Assembly: GCA_034440615.1 (NCBI GenBank)
Contig: JAOTOM010004332.1
Span: 186,001 to 250,000 of the forward strand
DNA from: Ashinkailepas kermadecensis
Lineage: Eukaryota > Arthropoda > Thecostraca > Neolepadidae
Length of the DNA: 64,000 bases
Direction: 5' to 3'
Position 1 is the first letter of the stretch. The number at the start of each line of letters is the position of its first letter. The position numbers and the translations under genes were made by a program. Positions 35,800 to 48,419 of the stretch are shown one piece after another. The notes under the pieces are model-generated. The model searched no databases, was not told the origin of the DNA, and was given only the letters and a program-made list of their open reading frames with translations.

Positions 35800-38050
35800 G
35801 ACTTCATAACGGTAAAACAAATCAAATGGCTCATTTCTCAAATATGAGGCCGCCATGTCTGGAATTAGTTTGATATGAGGACCGCGTATTCCCCAAGGGA
35901 TGTGCAAACGTTGAAGCCAATAGAGGTGCAAACATCAAAGCCACCTGGGGTTTGCTTATCGTTCCATGCACTTCCCAGTGGAGGTACAAACGTTGAAGAT
36001 GCATGTGAATTTGCTGATGGTTGCATGTTGTTCGTGTATTTTGCTCTTCAGTAATGCTTCAGATACGGGAATTATTCGTGCATGACTCAGAGAACCTAAG
36101 TACGTTTTTGAGCTAATAAAGGGGGTCTTAGGGATCGTTAGTAAGCATACCTGTACGAGTTTGTCAAGGAGTTTGAACACGCCGCTAATTTCCATCGTAT
36201 TTCCGAGATCTGGCAAGCGCTCTGAAAAGACCATGGTCATGGAACGAAAAAAAACAACAACTCTATATCCGCTCCCCTACCTCGCGAAGCTGAATATCCT
36301 CAGAAGCCGCTGCTGAAAGGCTGCCTTCAGATAGCCATTCTTATGACCACTCCTGTCAGGACGAAGTAGAGGTGGACATAGAGGTGGCCATAGAGTACCG
36401 TTCGGGTGCCTGCACTACTTGTCAAACTCCGCGACCCCAGGGCTGAAATAAAGCACACGATAACAGCACGAGAGGAAGCTAGTGCAACAAATACGACAGG
36501 CTGCAGGCACTGCAGAATATCACTGGACTGAAGTATACGTACACGCGACCTTGTCGCTATATTTCAGAGTATTTTTGAAGCATAAGTGCACAAGTCAGCT
36601 GGTGAACACATAAATACATATATGGTTTGCGTCAGACTGCGCTGAATTCAAAATAACTTGGTGGTTAAAAGCCAACTTCACCGCAGTTCGTATCAATTGC
36701 GTGCCTGCTGGGGCAAATATATTGGTAAACATTGCTGCTGCGTTTAGTGCTAATGCCAAAGCTGTGCCGACATAACGGACACGAGATATCACCGCTACAT
36801 ACTTCACTGTTCCACATTTCACTGCTATGCTATCCACGGCCACCAAATCGGCACACATATGTTGTGCGGAGATGGAGCGAGCAAATCACTGCGGAGTACG
36901 CTCCCTATATTCGAGGATTTCGTCACCTGTAAACATTTGAAGTTATATTGGTGCAAGGTGCTGATTGCATTGGCTGTTGCAATGCTACCTCCACTGTTGC
37001 AAAATTAAACGGCCACATCACGGCTATGGGACATGCATGCTACACATCAATTGCAATATAGTTGGCAGAGGCCTCTCATCAGACTTGACGAAGGCGAGAG
37101 GAGAGGGGGAGGGGGTTGGATTACAGAATGCATTTGGGAGCTATAGAGCCTGGTGCACGCCGCAGACCTAATGTTAACCCTACTTCGAATAGGGGAGGAT
37201 CGAAAACCATTCCCAAACCTCGGTACATGGACAGCACTAACGGTAATGTTCGTAAAACTGAGGAGCATGGGTCCTATATAGCCATGCACCCGTATCACAT
37301 CGATGTCCAACTTATGACTCTCTGCACTTAAATTCACTAATAATTAACTTCTGAATTTCCACACATTTCCTTCTGTGTTCTCTTCTAATCTTCTGAATTC
37401 TTCTACGATTAAACATGAAGTATATATGAACGAAACTACTAGAGTGTATATTTCCATGTTATCATATACACGCAGTTTAATCTTTACATGTAGCAAACTA
37501 GGCCTAAATACGCCAACTTGAAATAATTTGGAATAAACTCGCCCTTGCTCAGGCTAGGCCTTAATTTTTGACACAATATGAACAAAAGATGGTCAGACAA
37601 AAATCACCAAGTTTCGACCTAGCGGCTCGATTTTTCTAGATGTGGCTAGCAAAATACGCTAGGGAGTGCAACCCGTCCCTACACGTATTGAACTTGAATG
37701 CAAGTAGCTGCGGTAGATAAACTTCCAGCAACCTTACATTATCCAGATTGAAAGCGTGGCAATCAAACATCATACAGGTGGACATGCAATGCTTCTTTAG
37801 AGCATATTGAGCGGAATTTCCTGAACATTTAATAATTGCACAGAAACAAATAGCTCCGTCGAAGTGAAATACGAAAAATGAGAGCGTTCCTTACGAAACT
37901 ATTTGAAATATTGTCACTGGCATTCCGTCTAAACATTAGGGTCGGACAAACTATCCCTCATCCAAACTGTCGTGGGCCCACACTTTATGGTACACAGGGA
38001 GGCTTTCGAAAGCTTCCCGCATGCAGTTAGACGGTTGGATATTTGTGGAC
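35800..38050. other. Stretch without supported genes
   Basis: Unique DNA. The minus frame at 36595-36858 (Val/Ala-rich, 87 codons) reads smoothly but matches no family. No splice or promoter support was seen. Confidence 0.4.
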
Positions 38051-38469
38051 AGTGGGTTACATTCAACACGTGATGTTGAGAGCAGCAGTCGAGCAAGTAT
38101 GTGGTAGTAATGTCGCGTAGAAGTAATGTCGACAGTAGCAAAATATGCAGTTGTGATGTGTAGCAGTAATTGCTAACACGAGTCTTGTCAGGAGCAACAA
38201 TGGCGTCTTGTAACAACAATGTCGAGTAGCATTATTTCTGGAGTGATGACATCTGTAGCAGCAAGATGTAGTAGGGATGTCACGTGGAAGCAATTCCGGG
38301 AACGGTACGGCCTGTAGCAGTAATGTCATGTGGCAGCAGTGTCGCGTACGAGTAGCGTCAGTGGCAGTATAATTTGCATCAGCAATATTGTGTAGTAATA
38401 ATGTCCCCCAGAGGCAATGTCAGGAGGAGTAATTTCTGGAACAGTAATGCCGAATACCAGCAATGTTGC

Positions 38470-39085
38470 ACACACATAATGTCGGCAGCAAGGCAGTCTG
38501 CAACGGTGATGTCGGCAGCAGTGCAGTCTGTAACGGTAATGTTGGCAGCAGTGCAGTCTGTATCGGTAATTTCGGCAGCAGTGCAGCCTGTAACTGTAAT
38601 GTCGGCAGCAGTGCAGTATGTACCGGTAATGTCGGTGGCATTGTCGGTAGCAGTGCAATCTGTATCGATAATGTCGGCAGCAGTGCAGTCTGTAACGGTA
38701 ATGTCGGCAGCAGTGCAGTCTGTAACGGTAATGTCGGCAGCAGTGCAGTCTGTAACGGTAATGTCGGCAGCAGTGCAGTATATAACGGTAATGTTGGCAG
38801 CAGTGCAGTCTGTAACGGTAATATCGGTAGCAGTGCAGTCTGTAACGGTAATGTCGGCAGCAGTGCAGTCTGTAACGGTAATGTCGGCAGCAGTGCAGTA
38901 TATAACGGTAATGTTGGCAGCAGTGCAGTATGTAACGGTAATATCGGTAGCAGTGCAATCTGTAACGGCAATGTCGAGTAGCAGCTGAGTCTGTAGCGGT
39001 GATGTCGAATAGCAGTGGTGTCGGCAGCAGCGGAGTCTGTAAAGTTGATGTCGAGTAGCAATAGTGTCGAGCGGCTTTGTCGTTG
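38470..39085. repeat. 30-bp minisatellite, about 20 copies
   Basis: Unit aatgtcggcagcagtgcagt plus ctgtaacggt, period exactly 30 bp over much of the array (two units per 60 bp). Degenerate gtagcagtaatgtc copies extend back to about 38050. Because 30 is divisible by three, most frames on both strands stay open for 170-260 codons; these are not genes. Confidence 0.96.
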
Positions 39086-39184
39086 ACAGAAAATGCAGCG
39101 GGAGCGTTGGCGTACAACGCAGCCACACATTTAACCTGTCCATGTAGGAGATAGACCTAACGCATACCGATTTCCAGAAACGGA

Positions 39185-39380
39185 CTAACCTCTGACCATG
39201 CTGCAGATATTGGCTGACCTCTATCTATGCTGAAGATATTGCTAACCTCTCCCTGATCTTTGCCTATAGTAAAGGTATTGGCTGACCTCTACCAATGCTG
39301 AATATATTGGCTGACTTCTTCAGATGCTGAAGATATTGGCTGACCTCTGCCGATGCTGAAGATATCGGCTGACCTCTTCG
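39185..39380. repeat. Degenerate repeat of gctgacctct ... atgctgaagatattg
   Basis: About six loose copies of ttggctgacctctnccnatgctgaagata with 28-40-bp spacing. Related traces reach 39590, just before the FN3 exon. Confidence 0.8.
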
Positions 39381-39586
39381 CACACATTGTGACTAAATTG
39401 TATTTGCCCATGATTAATAGATAAACTGATCTTTACCTATAGTGAAAATATTGGCTGAACACGCTGCACACGCTGGCTGTTGTCTATGTCTATGATTAAG
39501 ACATAAACTGGTATCTGTCCGTGGTGAAGGTATGGCCAGACTTTGCACCTGGTGAAGATGTTGGTGCTGCACAGAGATGGACCAAC

Positions 39587-39797
39587 CTCTGCCTATTGTA
39601 GAGAAGTGAAAGGTATCGGAAACCCGATTCCATCCATGTTTGTTCATGGCCTGTAAATGCACATCATAAGCAGTGGCCGGGGTCAGGTCACGCAGGGTGA
39701 CCTGCTGGTGGAAGTGGATATCGTTCTCGGGTTCCCGTCCGGTGGTGGGCACCAGCACCTCCTTCCATCGGCCGGCCCTTTGACTGGTAGCGTTCAC
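39587..39797 (-). CDS. Exon: second half of the FN3 domain of the Ig/FN3 adhesion protein
   Basis: The exon starts after acceptor gtgtttcag (ending at 39798) with VNATSQRAGRWKEVLVP. It continues through HFHQQVTLRDLTPATAYDV and HLQAMNKHGWNRVSD and ends near FHFSTIGRG. The L-x-L-x-P-x-T-x-Y-x-V-x-x-x-A-x-N signature is that of an FN3 domain, here the E-F-G strands. In this Ig/FN3 family the GRW and YGWN-like motifs are typical. NAT is a possible N-glycosylation site in the extracellular part. The proposed donor gag/gttggt at 39586 is weak, but it gives 211 nt (70 codons plus 1) and the phase-1 end usual for FN3 boundaries. The exact 3' end is the least certain point. Confidence 0.82.
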
Positions 39798-40144
39798 CTG
39801 AAACACACCAGTCACTTGTTGTGCTGCATCGTCTACACCTGTATTGGTAAGGTCCATCGGAAACAAACCAGTTCGGAAAACATACCAGCGATATTTGTGC
39901 ACGTCTGACGTTCGGTGTATTGTCAACGTTGAACATGTTATGCTGCGATAACCGTTGTATTACAAATAGTATCCAATGATCGGTTTCGTGGATACTTCAG
40001 TATCACTAGAAAGGAGATGATAGGAGTGATCAAACACTTTTTGTAGCGCGTACCATTCGGATGTGCGACTCTATCAATTTTCCGTTTGCTAAATTAAACA
40101 TTCAATCAAACTAGGCATACACTTTCCAGGTTATACAATCACGT

Positions 40145-40155
40145 ATATATATATG

Positions 40156-40240
<85 letters not shown>
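40145..40240. repeat. (TA)n microsatellite
   Basis: About 95 bp of nearly pure TA repeat with interruptions gtata, ttata and gcata. It lies downstream of the FN3 exon in the minus-strand transcript's upstream intron. Confidence 0.97.
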
Positions 40241-40244
<4 letters not shown>

Positions 40245-40600
40245 ATCGTAAAATATTTGTGTTGCTATACTGTAGCATTGAAAGTGTTAAATATCATTAA
40301 ATGCAGGTGACGGCGAGATGCGAGAGACGGCGAGAGAGGCACATGGCGAGATGCTGCAAAAAAAAATCATCACACATGCCTTGCAGATATCGTTGAGCAC
40401 CGCTGCAGAAAATAATCATTCAGACAGGGCTCGATTGAAAGATGTACAGCGATTGCAATATTCTAATCAACGATGCTCGCAAAGGTTTTTTTTGTATGGA
40501 ATAGTAAAGTTTTAGTTTGGAAAATATAAGGTTCAAGCCAGAAGCAGAAAGCTTATCTTCTTTTTAAATGATCACTTGAGGAGAAAAAGGATTTATTATA

Positions 40601-40775
40601 AGCGGTACCCATATGCTCACCCATGCACTCATGTGGGGGAACTCGTGAGTTCGCCTACACATGACTTGTTCTGAGCGGTGCCCATGTGGTCACCCATGCA
40701 CCCATGTGGAGGAACTTGTGAGTTCGATTGCACAGGACTTGTTCTTAGCGGTGCCCATGTGCTTACCCATGTACA
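40601..40775. repeat. 73-bp repeat, 2.4 copies
   Basis: agcggt(a/g)ccc begins at 40601, 40674 and 40747. Units contain tcacccatgcacccatgtgg and cttgtgagttcg. Confidence 0.9.
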
Positions 40776-40779
40776 TTCC

Positions 40780-41990
40780 GAAATGGAGACTTTTAGAGCA
40801 GACATGCTCAGGGTGACACTCTGAAGTTCATTTGTACAATATGTCTGAGCGTGGGTTGTCTGGAATGTGTATGTTTGTGAAGTAAAAATAGCCAATTGAA
40901 ATTGTGTTATTGAACACCAGCCGGATATCAATGTCGCGGCAACATCCTGAAGTTTGTGTGTGTTTAAATATGACCAGTTTGGAAGACAGGCATACTAAAT
41001 ATACACGCACATGCACGATAGGCATAAATAACAGGTAGTATTCGCACATGTTTAATGCTGTGCATATGCACTGGGCGCATTGTGCGTTGATGGTCAAGGT
41101 TTACACAGTTGCACACCGATTTGTGAAATAACCATGATGGTTTGATATCCTTTATAGTTGAGTTAGGCTCCACAGAACTGAATGTTCCGACGCAATGAAG
41201 ATTAAGCTGGTGCCGGAGCGGGAGTTTGCACGCCACATATGTGCATGTCACATACATAGAGCATACAGTTCAAGAAGAACGATACGTGTCAATGGAGCTA
41301 AATACAGCACAGAAAGAGTGAAAGTAATTGTGTATGGGAATTTTGTCAGCATTTCTCCGCCTTTTAGTGAAATTGTCATCTAAATATGACTCATCTACTT
41401 GCATCACCTTAGCCTACTTGCTGGTCGAAGAATATATACTCTGCCTAAAATAGGTGACAGGTTTTTGATGATATAAAAACCTATAGTTGCATTCCAGTTA
41501 GTCACCCTTCACCCTTGTCAGAGTAATAATAAGTTGTTTCTTTTAATGCAAAACAATGTGTTCCCCATTTCCCAAACCCGATGATGAGACATCAGGAGAT
41601 CAAAGCCTTTCTCAAAGTTCGTAATCGATATGCTTCCCTAGCTTGGTATACAGATAAGAAGGTTTCGAATGTTCTTACAAGAGTAATTGCAAGGACATTG
41701 TGGACTTCGAAATATGCTCTGCTTAAGATTATTGAAAAGTGAAAATTCATTTTCAGAGTGAAAAGGATCATATCAGCCGTTTGTATATTTATGTACGGGT
41801 GGGAATATCGCAATCATCAGCACCATGCACTATTCAATACTGGACAAGAATTGGATGCTGATGACAATGAATGACAAAAGATAGCCTTGGACAACTCTTG
41901 AATTCGTCTACAACCATAATGAGGCTCGTAGTAAACGCTAGTAAAAGGCTTGCAACCGGCAAACACCGAAATATTCGATATGACCAACAA
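40780..41990. other. Intronic stretch, nothing recognised
   Basis: Lies inside the large intron of the minus-strand adhesion gene. AT-rich, with no repeat array or family match seen. Confidence 0.5.
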
Positions 41991-41999
41991 TGCAGCACG

Positions 42000-42485
42000 T
42001 TCCTGTCCGCCGCCCGGTTCCAATGGCCGACGGCGGTATCGAAGTTCAGCTACTTCGCTTGAAGACGAGGCAGCATGCAGCCGCTCTGCCGGCCGGGTCT
42101 GACACTATTCTCCCGCCACCCGAAAACACAGACATTATCAGATTATCGGGCCTGTTGTCGAATGCTTGTTTACCGTCGATAACGGGCCGCGGAGAGCGCT
42201 TCCGGAATGCCAGAGTCGGCGCCACCGGCCGTGCGCAGTCTCTCTGGGACACAGCGAGCCGTGCCCACCCCATCAGCGCATGCATTGAACGGACCGGACC
42301 GCGATAACGTCCATCGAGCTCGATCGCGATTGGTGGAGACGAGCTGCGAACGCCGTCCGGTGGCCGGCCTCGTCGACGTGAGCGCGCTGTCAAGGCGGCA
42401 TGCGGGCCTTCTGGGCCGCGCGGTTCGTTCTGTTCGCGGTTCACAAGGTTCGTTCTGTTCGCGGTTCACAAGGTTCGTGCCGTTG
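42000..42485. promoter_or_regulatory. CpG-rich intronic island
   Basis: Sharp rise in GC and CpG inside the large intron. It carries ccgcgg, gcgcttccgg and repeated tcgacg/cgtcgac words. A 25-bp direct duplication (ggttcgttctgttcgcggtt...) lies at 42422-42471. Frames on both strands are open for 100-155 codons but are Arg/Pro/Ala-rich and match nothing. It could be an internal promoter or a GC-rich insertion. Confidence 0.25.
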
Positions 42486-43887
42486 CCTGGTGTGTCATAC
42501 TCCTGCCTATGATTGGGTGGATATGTGCGCTTCCGCCAATGACCAATCGATCGAGGAACTTGGAATAAGGTGCGTGCTTTGCAATCAGTGTCCATACATT
42601 TCCTATACAATTTAAAGGTAATGCAGATATATTCCATTAGTCTACAATAGCGTACAATAAATGTTGTAAATGGCTAGCGCATGAATCAAATGACTTAAAA
42701 AGTGGACGCATATATTTCATGTGGATGCAAAATTAATGCACAAGTAAGCAGCTGTTGGAGCGCTTGAGCGAAGTGTCGAATTTACAGTTGAGCCGGCGAC
42801 ACCACTTGTGTCGTCGCTGAAATTGCTAGCGCTTGCAAGTTGCGTTTTCTTCTGCTGGTAACGCATAAAGCATTATCAGACAAACATAATAAACCATTAT
42901 TTAGTTAGCAGGCGCGAGGAAACCTCGTGTTCCACCATTAAGAATTTCGCGGGGCCACCAAAAAGAGTAAATGATTCCCCAGTTAATTTTTTGTTCTAAC
43001 AGTGTTCGAAAAAGCATGAAGCTCACGCACTTGCAAGTGAAAGGACAAGTGCGTCCTGCTTCTTCGCTCCGAAGTGGCATATTTCACTTGCACGAGCCAT
43101 GACCACACACCCTGGTACACATTTTAATATTCTGCCATGTCATTCCGTGCCTGTCTTTAATTGTGATGCAAATCACCTTATGCTTCAATTTTATAACTAA
43201 GATTCCAAAGTACCAGTGCTCAACTACAATGGCAACTGTCATATGGGGATGAGATGTCGGTAAGGAATATGCAAATTTACGCGGTAAACTGAATGATAAT
43301 TTCGCGATACCCGAAATTTTGCAGTCGCGTGTGTGCACATTTTCCATACGCAGGTGGACTGTATCAAAATGAACTTCGTTGATATGAGGAGAAAACAGTA
43401 ACTAGTCTTAAAGCGAGGTGTACTCATTAATCATTGATCTACTTTTTTGTTTGGCCAAGGAGAAGTTTAAGAGTGAATAAAACAGTCATCACTCCCATTT
43501 TATCATGATAACTTTTCGCGAATATGTTCACCCATTGTTTCGTCATTGCATGAAAGAAAAACTGGATGCAGGCATGAAGCTTCCAAAGCCATCTGACCGT
43601 GTCGATCCCGCAGACCCCAGACACAGTCGCCGACCGATCACTAGGTCATACAGATGCTGAACTAACGCAACATAAACACAATACGCGTGGCGAAATATGA
43701 TAGGCATCCTAAGTATCCTAAGCAGGGGTCGATAATAGAAAAAAGCAATAATGTGGGCATGACACATATACTCCAACGTTAGTAGTTCATTTATACTCTA
43801 ACGTATCCGTTGGACGTATAAGCTGGTAGGTCATGAAGAATACCAGGGAGAAAGCTGTTTAGTATTGAACGATGTCAAATGTATGTC

Positions 43888-43919
43888 AACTGTAATATAT
43901 TGTCAAATATATTACAGTT
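43888..43919. repeat. Perfect inverted repeat, 13-bp arms, 6-nt loop
   Basis: aactgtaatatat, loop tgtcaa, atatattacagtt. Confidence 0.93.
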
Positions 43920-44892
43920 TTTGATGCACTTCGTTGAACATAGTCGGCATGCAGCTAAGTGCAAAGCTATTCAAAACGTTGGCTCAACAAGCGTTGATTT
44001 TTCAGTTCATATCCTAGAGCGTAATGTCACAAGAATACCCGGAAATACTTTGAACCGTGTCGCAAAATATCCACGAATCTATGGCTTGCCCGTGAATCAT
44101 CAACAAAGCTAAAGGACAAAATTTAGGCAGTCAAACACCGTGTTATATGGGTCACGAATAAAGACCAAGAACTGGTACCTTCTTACTTTTGGATGTTTTA
44201 AGACGTTTTGGACACATCCGTTCTGTTTTGCGATATTTAATTCCTAATGTCGTTAATTATCCTCAAATAATATAATCGCGTAGTATGTGAGAAGTATAAG
44301 CGTACGGATTAAATTGACTCACTGGTAAATCTAATTTTCTTCCACCTGATCTGATCCCCGATCACTTTGCAGTAAAACTTTCGTGATGCTGATAATGTTT
44401 GCTGCAAATGTTGTGCATGACAAATTTCAACCATGACACACATATGCAAGCGGCAAGAAAACAAGAACGCGCACAACCTAAACCATGCAATTCGTGGAGA
44501 ATGAAGCTGCATATTTATGTGTATTTCATCATTTTAGGGACGTCCTTGCGAAGTCCCAGAACGCCATCGCAGAGCGAGCGGTACAGTCCGAGTTTATGCT
44601 CTTTAAAGCATGACTTATTCCGCCTACATCTACTGTCGTGAAGGGACATGAATCTCAGGCAATGATCATCGTACAAACATATTCTCTTCGAGGGTGTCTT
44701 TTGCACAAGACATATATCATGCTTCTACGTTACGGAGGACAATAATATGACATGCACATGTTTCCTTCCTTTCTCGAAGACATTTACTCGCCTTCCCCGG
44801 CTTGCAAAGCCGGACAAAAAGGAAACACTATCCATGCACAAAATGAATCAAGATGTCAAGTCCATCACTCCCGACCTCACCCAGCACGCACA

Positions 44893-44930
44893 CACCAGGG
44901 GCCACACCAGGGGCCACACCAGGGGCCAGC
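44893..44930. repeat. 12-bp repeat, 3 copies
   Basis: caccaggggcca repeated head to tail three times. Confidence 0.95.
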
Positions 44931-46838
44931 GATATTCGCAGTAAGTGTGCTGTGCCGCCATTTTGCTGCGCATCGTCTCGCTGCCACAGACCATGGACAT
45001 CGTAGTGATCCGAAGGTTCGCCTGTCTGTCTCCAGGCAGTAAATGGCTAGCCTAGTGCGTCCAACACATTCACAATGCCCTTCTTCTATGTGGTATTATA
45101 CACGCGGTTTGTCTGCATGCCTATATCTTTGTTTTTTTCACGTTATATTCGCTGTCTTTCACCAAGTATGACTTGTGAATACACTGACACGGGGGCGTTA
45201 TTACGCTTGGTTTTACGACGCCTGTCGCGTGTTGGAAATACGGTTCAAATTGAGTGCGCTTAGGCACACGGCTGGGATCTGATGCCCGAATCCGCCACAT
45301 CGCTTTTCTGAACGGTTCAATGCCGCCAAATTGGTGGCAACTCAACTTGTGCGTGCGTCCTGCATAATTTCCAATATATTTGCCTCCAGGGTGAGCCCGA
45401 GGTCCTAGCTTGTGAGCACCGTGCTATGGCTGAGACAGGATGGCGATCTATGCGTCCCCCGGCCCCGGACCGAGGTGGGAAGGCGGCGATTGTGGTAACG
45501 AGCGGCGGTGCAGCACAACGCGCTGCCACCCAGCGTGCCATGTCTCCATGTGTTGGCCTGTAGACGAGCGCTCAAGCGGCATCTGATCGACTCCTCCGGT
45601 ACGTGATTACCTACATAGGCGAGCATCAGTCTCGCACCGGCACGGATTGATCGCATGTGTGGATGTGTTTTGTTTATGTCCCACGAACGGCTGTATTCGA
45701 CGAGTAAATTGTCGACTATGCTAATACACGTCTGAGAGGGAGAGCAATTCAAGTTGGGATGCAGGTGGAACTGAAAAGGAAGCTAAAGATGGTGAGGAGA
45801 TTTTAGTTGCAGGGGATTGAAGAGTTAGGTATGCTGATCGCTCGTTTTGTGGTAGGAAATCGAGTAGAAGGACTCGAGTCTGTTTCCATGGCCCTTGTAA
45901 AGGATGCTGAGGAGAACTGTTGGAAAATGAAGAGAGGGTGCAACAGTAATTATACATGTTGGTGTGATTGATGTAGGAGGAGGAAACATTTAGGAAACAA
46001 AAACGTACACGGTTTTTTGGTAGGTAGGTTAGCAAAAAGTAGGAAGAGAGGAGTGGTAACATCCATCGTCCCGAGGTTAAGCGTAAGTGGGGCGTTCCAG
46101 GATACACTGACACAGTAGGGTCGGATTTGAACACGTTCATCTCTCAGATATTGAAGACAATTGGTGTACAGAATAATTCCGGGGCGTTCAATTTAATCCC
46201 ATCATTCTTAATCTCATTAGGCTCCAAGATTAAAAAAAACTGTGTCCTCCGGCATTTTCAGGTCATGGCGAAACATTGGTACATGCGAATCGATATGAAA
46301 CCATATTTTCTGTGTAGAAATGCAAAATGAAGCATAGATTCAGAATCCCAATTCAAGGCTGATTTCAAATATGTAACTGGTTTTGAACCAAATTTTCATT
46401 TGACCCCAATGACCTGGTGACATAATTTTAAGGTCAATACAGTTATTGCTTCCCATGCGTTTTGTACATAAATATCTTTTGAATAATGAAGGCAGGGCAC
46501 ATGTTTATGTGAATATGCACCAAGAATCTTGTGCATTTTTAGTTGTAACCTGTTGCGTGACCTATGAAGGTAACCCTGTTTGCATCGCCAGTACCAATGC
46601 ATGCAGATTGGCATTATATGGAGCCATGCATCTCCTTTCTGAGTACGTTTTGAATTATTATCATGGAGGTATAACCATAGGCCATTAAAAATTTTCATGA
46701 TTACGATCATCGAAGGTCATTTGCATGACCTGCCATGACCTTAAGTCACAAATGTACCAAGTAATTGAAGCACTTACATATGTAGACACATGCGTTGTGT
46801 CGGCTATCATACGAAATGAAGCCGCAATACATATCGTA

Positions 46839-47003
46839 GGGACGAAGTGGTCTCCGAAGTAGATATCGGTGTCTAAACCGAATGGTTGTGGGTTCGAATC
46901 TCACCTGTCGCCGCTCGCCACGCACGGCCAATCGGCGTGAGATATTAGCGATGCTAACGGCCTAGCGGCCAATTGCGTCGTAAGAACCAATAACCAACCA
47001 ACG
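46839..47003 (+). mobile_element. tRNA-derived SINE relic
   Basis: The plus strand has a tRNA-like head with a good B box and T arm: gtggg, loop ttcgaat, ctcac (46888-46904). There is also a stem tcggt/accga in the anticodon arm position (46865-46880). The loop is six bases and the D arm is weak, so it is not a functional tRNA. A GC-rich body follows (gccacgcacggccaatcggc). The element ends in an aaccaataaccaaccaac tail, typical of SINEs with a simple repeat end. The leucine/serine-like T arm suggests the source tRNA, but this is a guess. Confidence 0.6.
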
Positions 47004-47289
47004 GACATTACAAATCGCGAACGCTTCAAGAACATGACGTAGGTAGCAAGTCGCATACAATTCAACATTTAACCTGCGAGTCACCGAGGGTGAGGGCTCT
47101 CTTACCCACTCCTCCTTTGGTTTCTTTGCTATAACAACCAAATCAACTGAGACTGCAGCTTGAGACATTCAGTACCTTCAAATGAATACCTAGCGTACGT
47201 TGTGTAAACAAATGACTTCAAGGTCATGTTGGGTCATGTGTTCTAACGGCGTCATAATTTCGATCGTAGGCGTTATTTTTAACCCTCCC

Positions 47290-47405
47290 CGTCTTTCCGG
47301 TCATATCCTCACACCTCGTCTCGGGGGGGGTGATACAAACCCCCTCTAATCTCCAAACTAAGCGTCGCACGAAAACGAAAGAGGTGTCATCGGAAAGCGC
47401 TCGAC
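47290..47405 (+). mobile_element. Unnamed dispersed repeat, copy 1
   Basis: The blocks ctttccggtca-atcctcacac, cgtctc-gggg, ctctaatctcc-aa-taagcg and tcgcacgaaaac...tgtcatcggaaagcgc match the reverse complement of 50130-50256 in the same order. The two copies are therefore inverted relative to each other, about 2.8 kb apart in the same intron. The family is not one I can name. Confidence 0.7.
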
Positions 47406-47809
47406 GGAATCTTTAGAATCTTTAGAATCTTTGTGGCTAGAAGTTATGATTTTTCCTTTATATATCCGTGGTCCGGTTTGAGCCACGAACTCAGGGTTTA
47501 AAATCGAGAGCTTCCTCATCACCTTAAGGAAAAAAAGCAATAACGAGTTTTGTCTGTGAGTTAAATGAAGTACCTGTCACGAGGCATAGTTTGTATATGC
47601 GTGGTGGAACACAAGTGAACTGTCACAGAAAAAGCACGTCATTATCTCTTGTTCACGGTGGTGAAGCAGATATCAGGTTTTTACCTGTTCAGTGTATTCT
47701 AAGTTGGTGAGATTGGCGATACTTTATAATTTGACATTGAGGCTGAGTAAGCGTTAAGGCAAACTCGATGGAAGGTGGAACAAACACTACACAGCCTTCA
47801 ATACCTTAC

Positions 47810-47863
47810 CTTTGTCTTCCGATAAGCGATCTTGTACTCTATGACGGGACTGTAGATCTGCCG
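47810..47863 (-). CDS. Exon: middle of the FN3 domain of the Ig/FN3 adhesion protein
   Basis: Reads RQIYSPVIEYKIAYRKTK in phase 0, ending at a strong donor (acaaag/gtaagg, donor bases 47809-47804). The SP-x-x-EYK-x-x-YRK motif is the C-C' strand region of FN3 domains in this protein family, and it joins in frame to VNATSQ of the exon at 39797. The chosen acceptor gtactgcag ends at 47864. Two other AG positions a few bases downstream (before atctac and before tccc) would shorten the exon, and an in-frame stop lies 27 bases upstream, so the exon cannot be much longer. The small size implies that the preceding FN3 strands, with the usual Leu-x-Trp, are on another exon that I did not find. A copy of its 3' end is embedded in the neighbouring repeat array. 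Confidence 0.72.
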
Positions 47864-47864
47864 C

Positions 47865-48135
47865 TGCAGTACTCGCACCTTGTCCAACCCCTATGGTGAA
47901 ACACATGGCAAGAGGTCCTTTGTCTTCCGCATCGGAATGACAGCGATCTTGTCCGTAACCTCTAGGTGAAAACATGGCAAGAGGTCATAGGACTCAGAGT
48001 CTCCGCCCATCGGTGTACTGACCACCTGCACCTTGTCCGCAACCCCTAGGGTGAAACACATGGCAAGAGGTCGTAGGACTCAGAGTCTCCGCCCATCGGT
48101 GTACTGACCACCAGCACCTTGTCCGCAACCCCTGG
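47865..48135. repeat. 69-86-bp tandem repeat next to the FN3 exon
   Basis: gtgtactgaccacc occurs at 48013 and 48099 (86 bp apart). catggcaagaggtc occurs at 47904, 47973 and 48059. Units contain caccttgtccgcaacccct. One unit (47915-47955) includes words shared with the adjacent exon. Confidence 0.88.
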
Positions 48136-48206
48136 CGATGGACGAATGTTAAAGTCGACGACTCGTCGTAGCCAGCATTCAAAATTAATGACACAGAGAG
48201 ACTATG

Positions 48207-48302
48207 CGGCTACATCCACTACATCCACCGCGGCTACAGCCACTACATCCACCGCGGCTACATCCACTACATCCACCGCGGCTACATCCACTACATCCGA
48301 TC
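48207..48302. repeat. 24-bp repeat, about 4 copies
   Basis: Unit tacatccactacatccaccg plus cggc. It gives a Thr/Ser/Ala-rich plus-strand frame that I consider an artefact. Confidence 0.93.
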
Positions 48303-48419
48303 CAACTGCATCCATATGCTCGCTAGATCATCCAGATCTTGCTGTTGTGGGGAGAGCCAAAATTCGACTACGCTTAGCATTCCCCTACGAACCCCCTACA
48401 TTTCCCCTGCAACAATGAC

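Larger units (their letters stand above)
42490..46830. other. Intronic stretch, mostly unique DNA
   Basis: Large intron of the adhesion gene. It contains a hairpin at 43888-43919, a 12-bp repeat at 44893-44930 and a moderately GC-rich block at 45350-45620. A frame with a good minus-strand donor near 44323 (acca/gtgagt) was examined but has no family match. Confidence 0.4.

Noticed and set aside
38326..39143. Open frames of 170-266 codons on both strands
   Set aside because: They result from a 30-bp repeat, a multiple of three, so frames cannot close. No family match.
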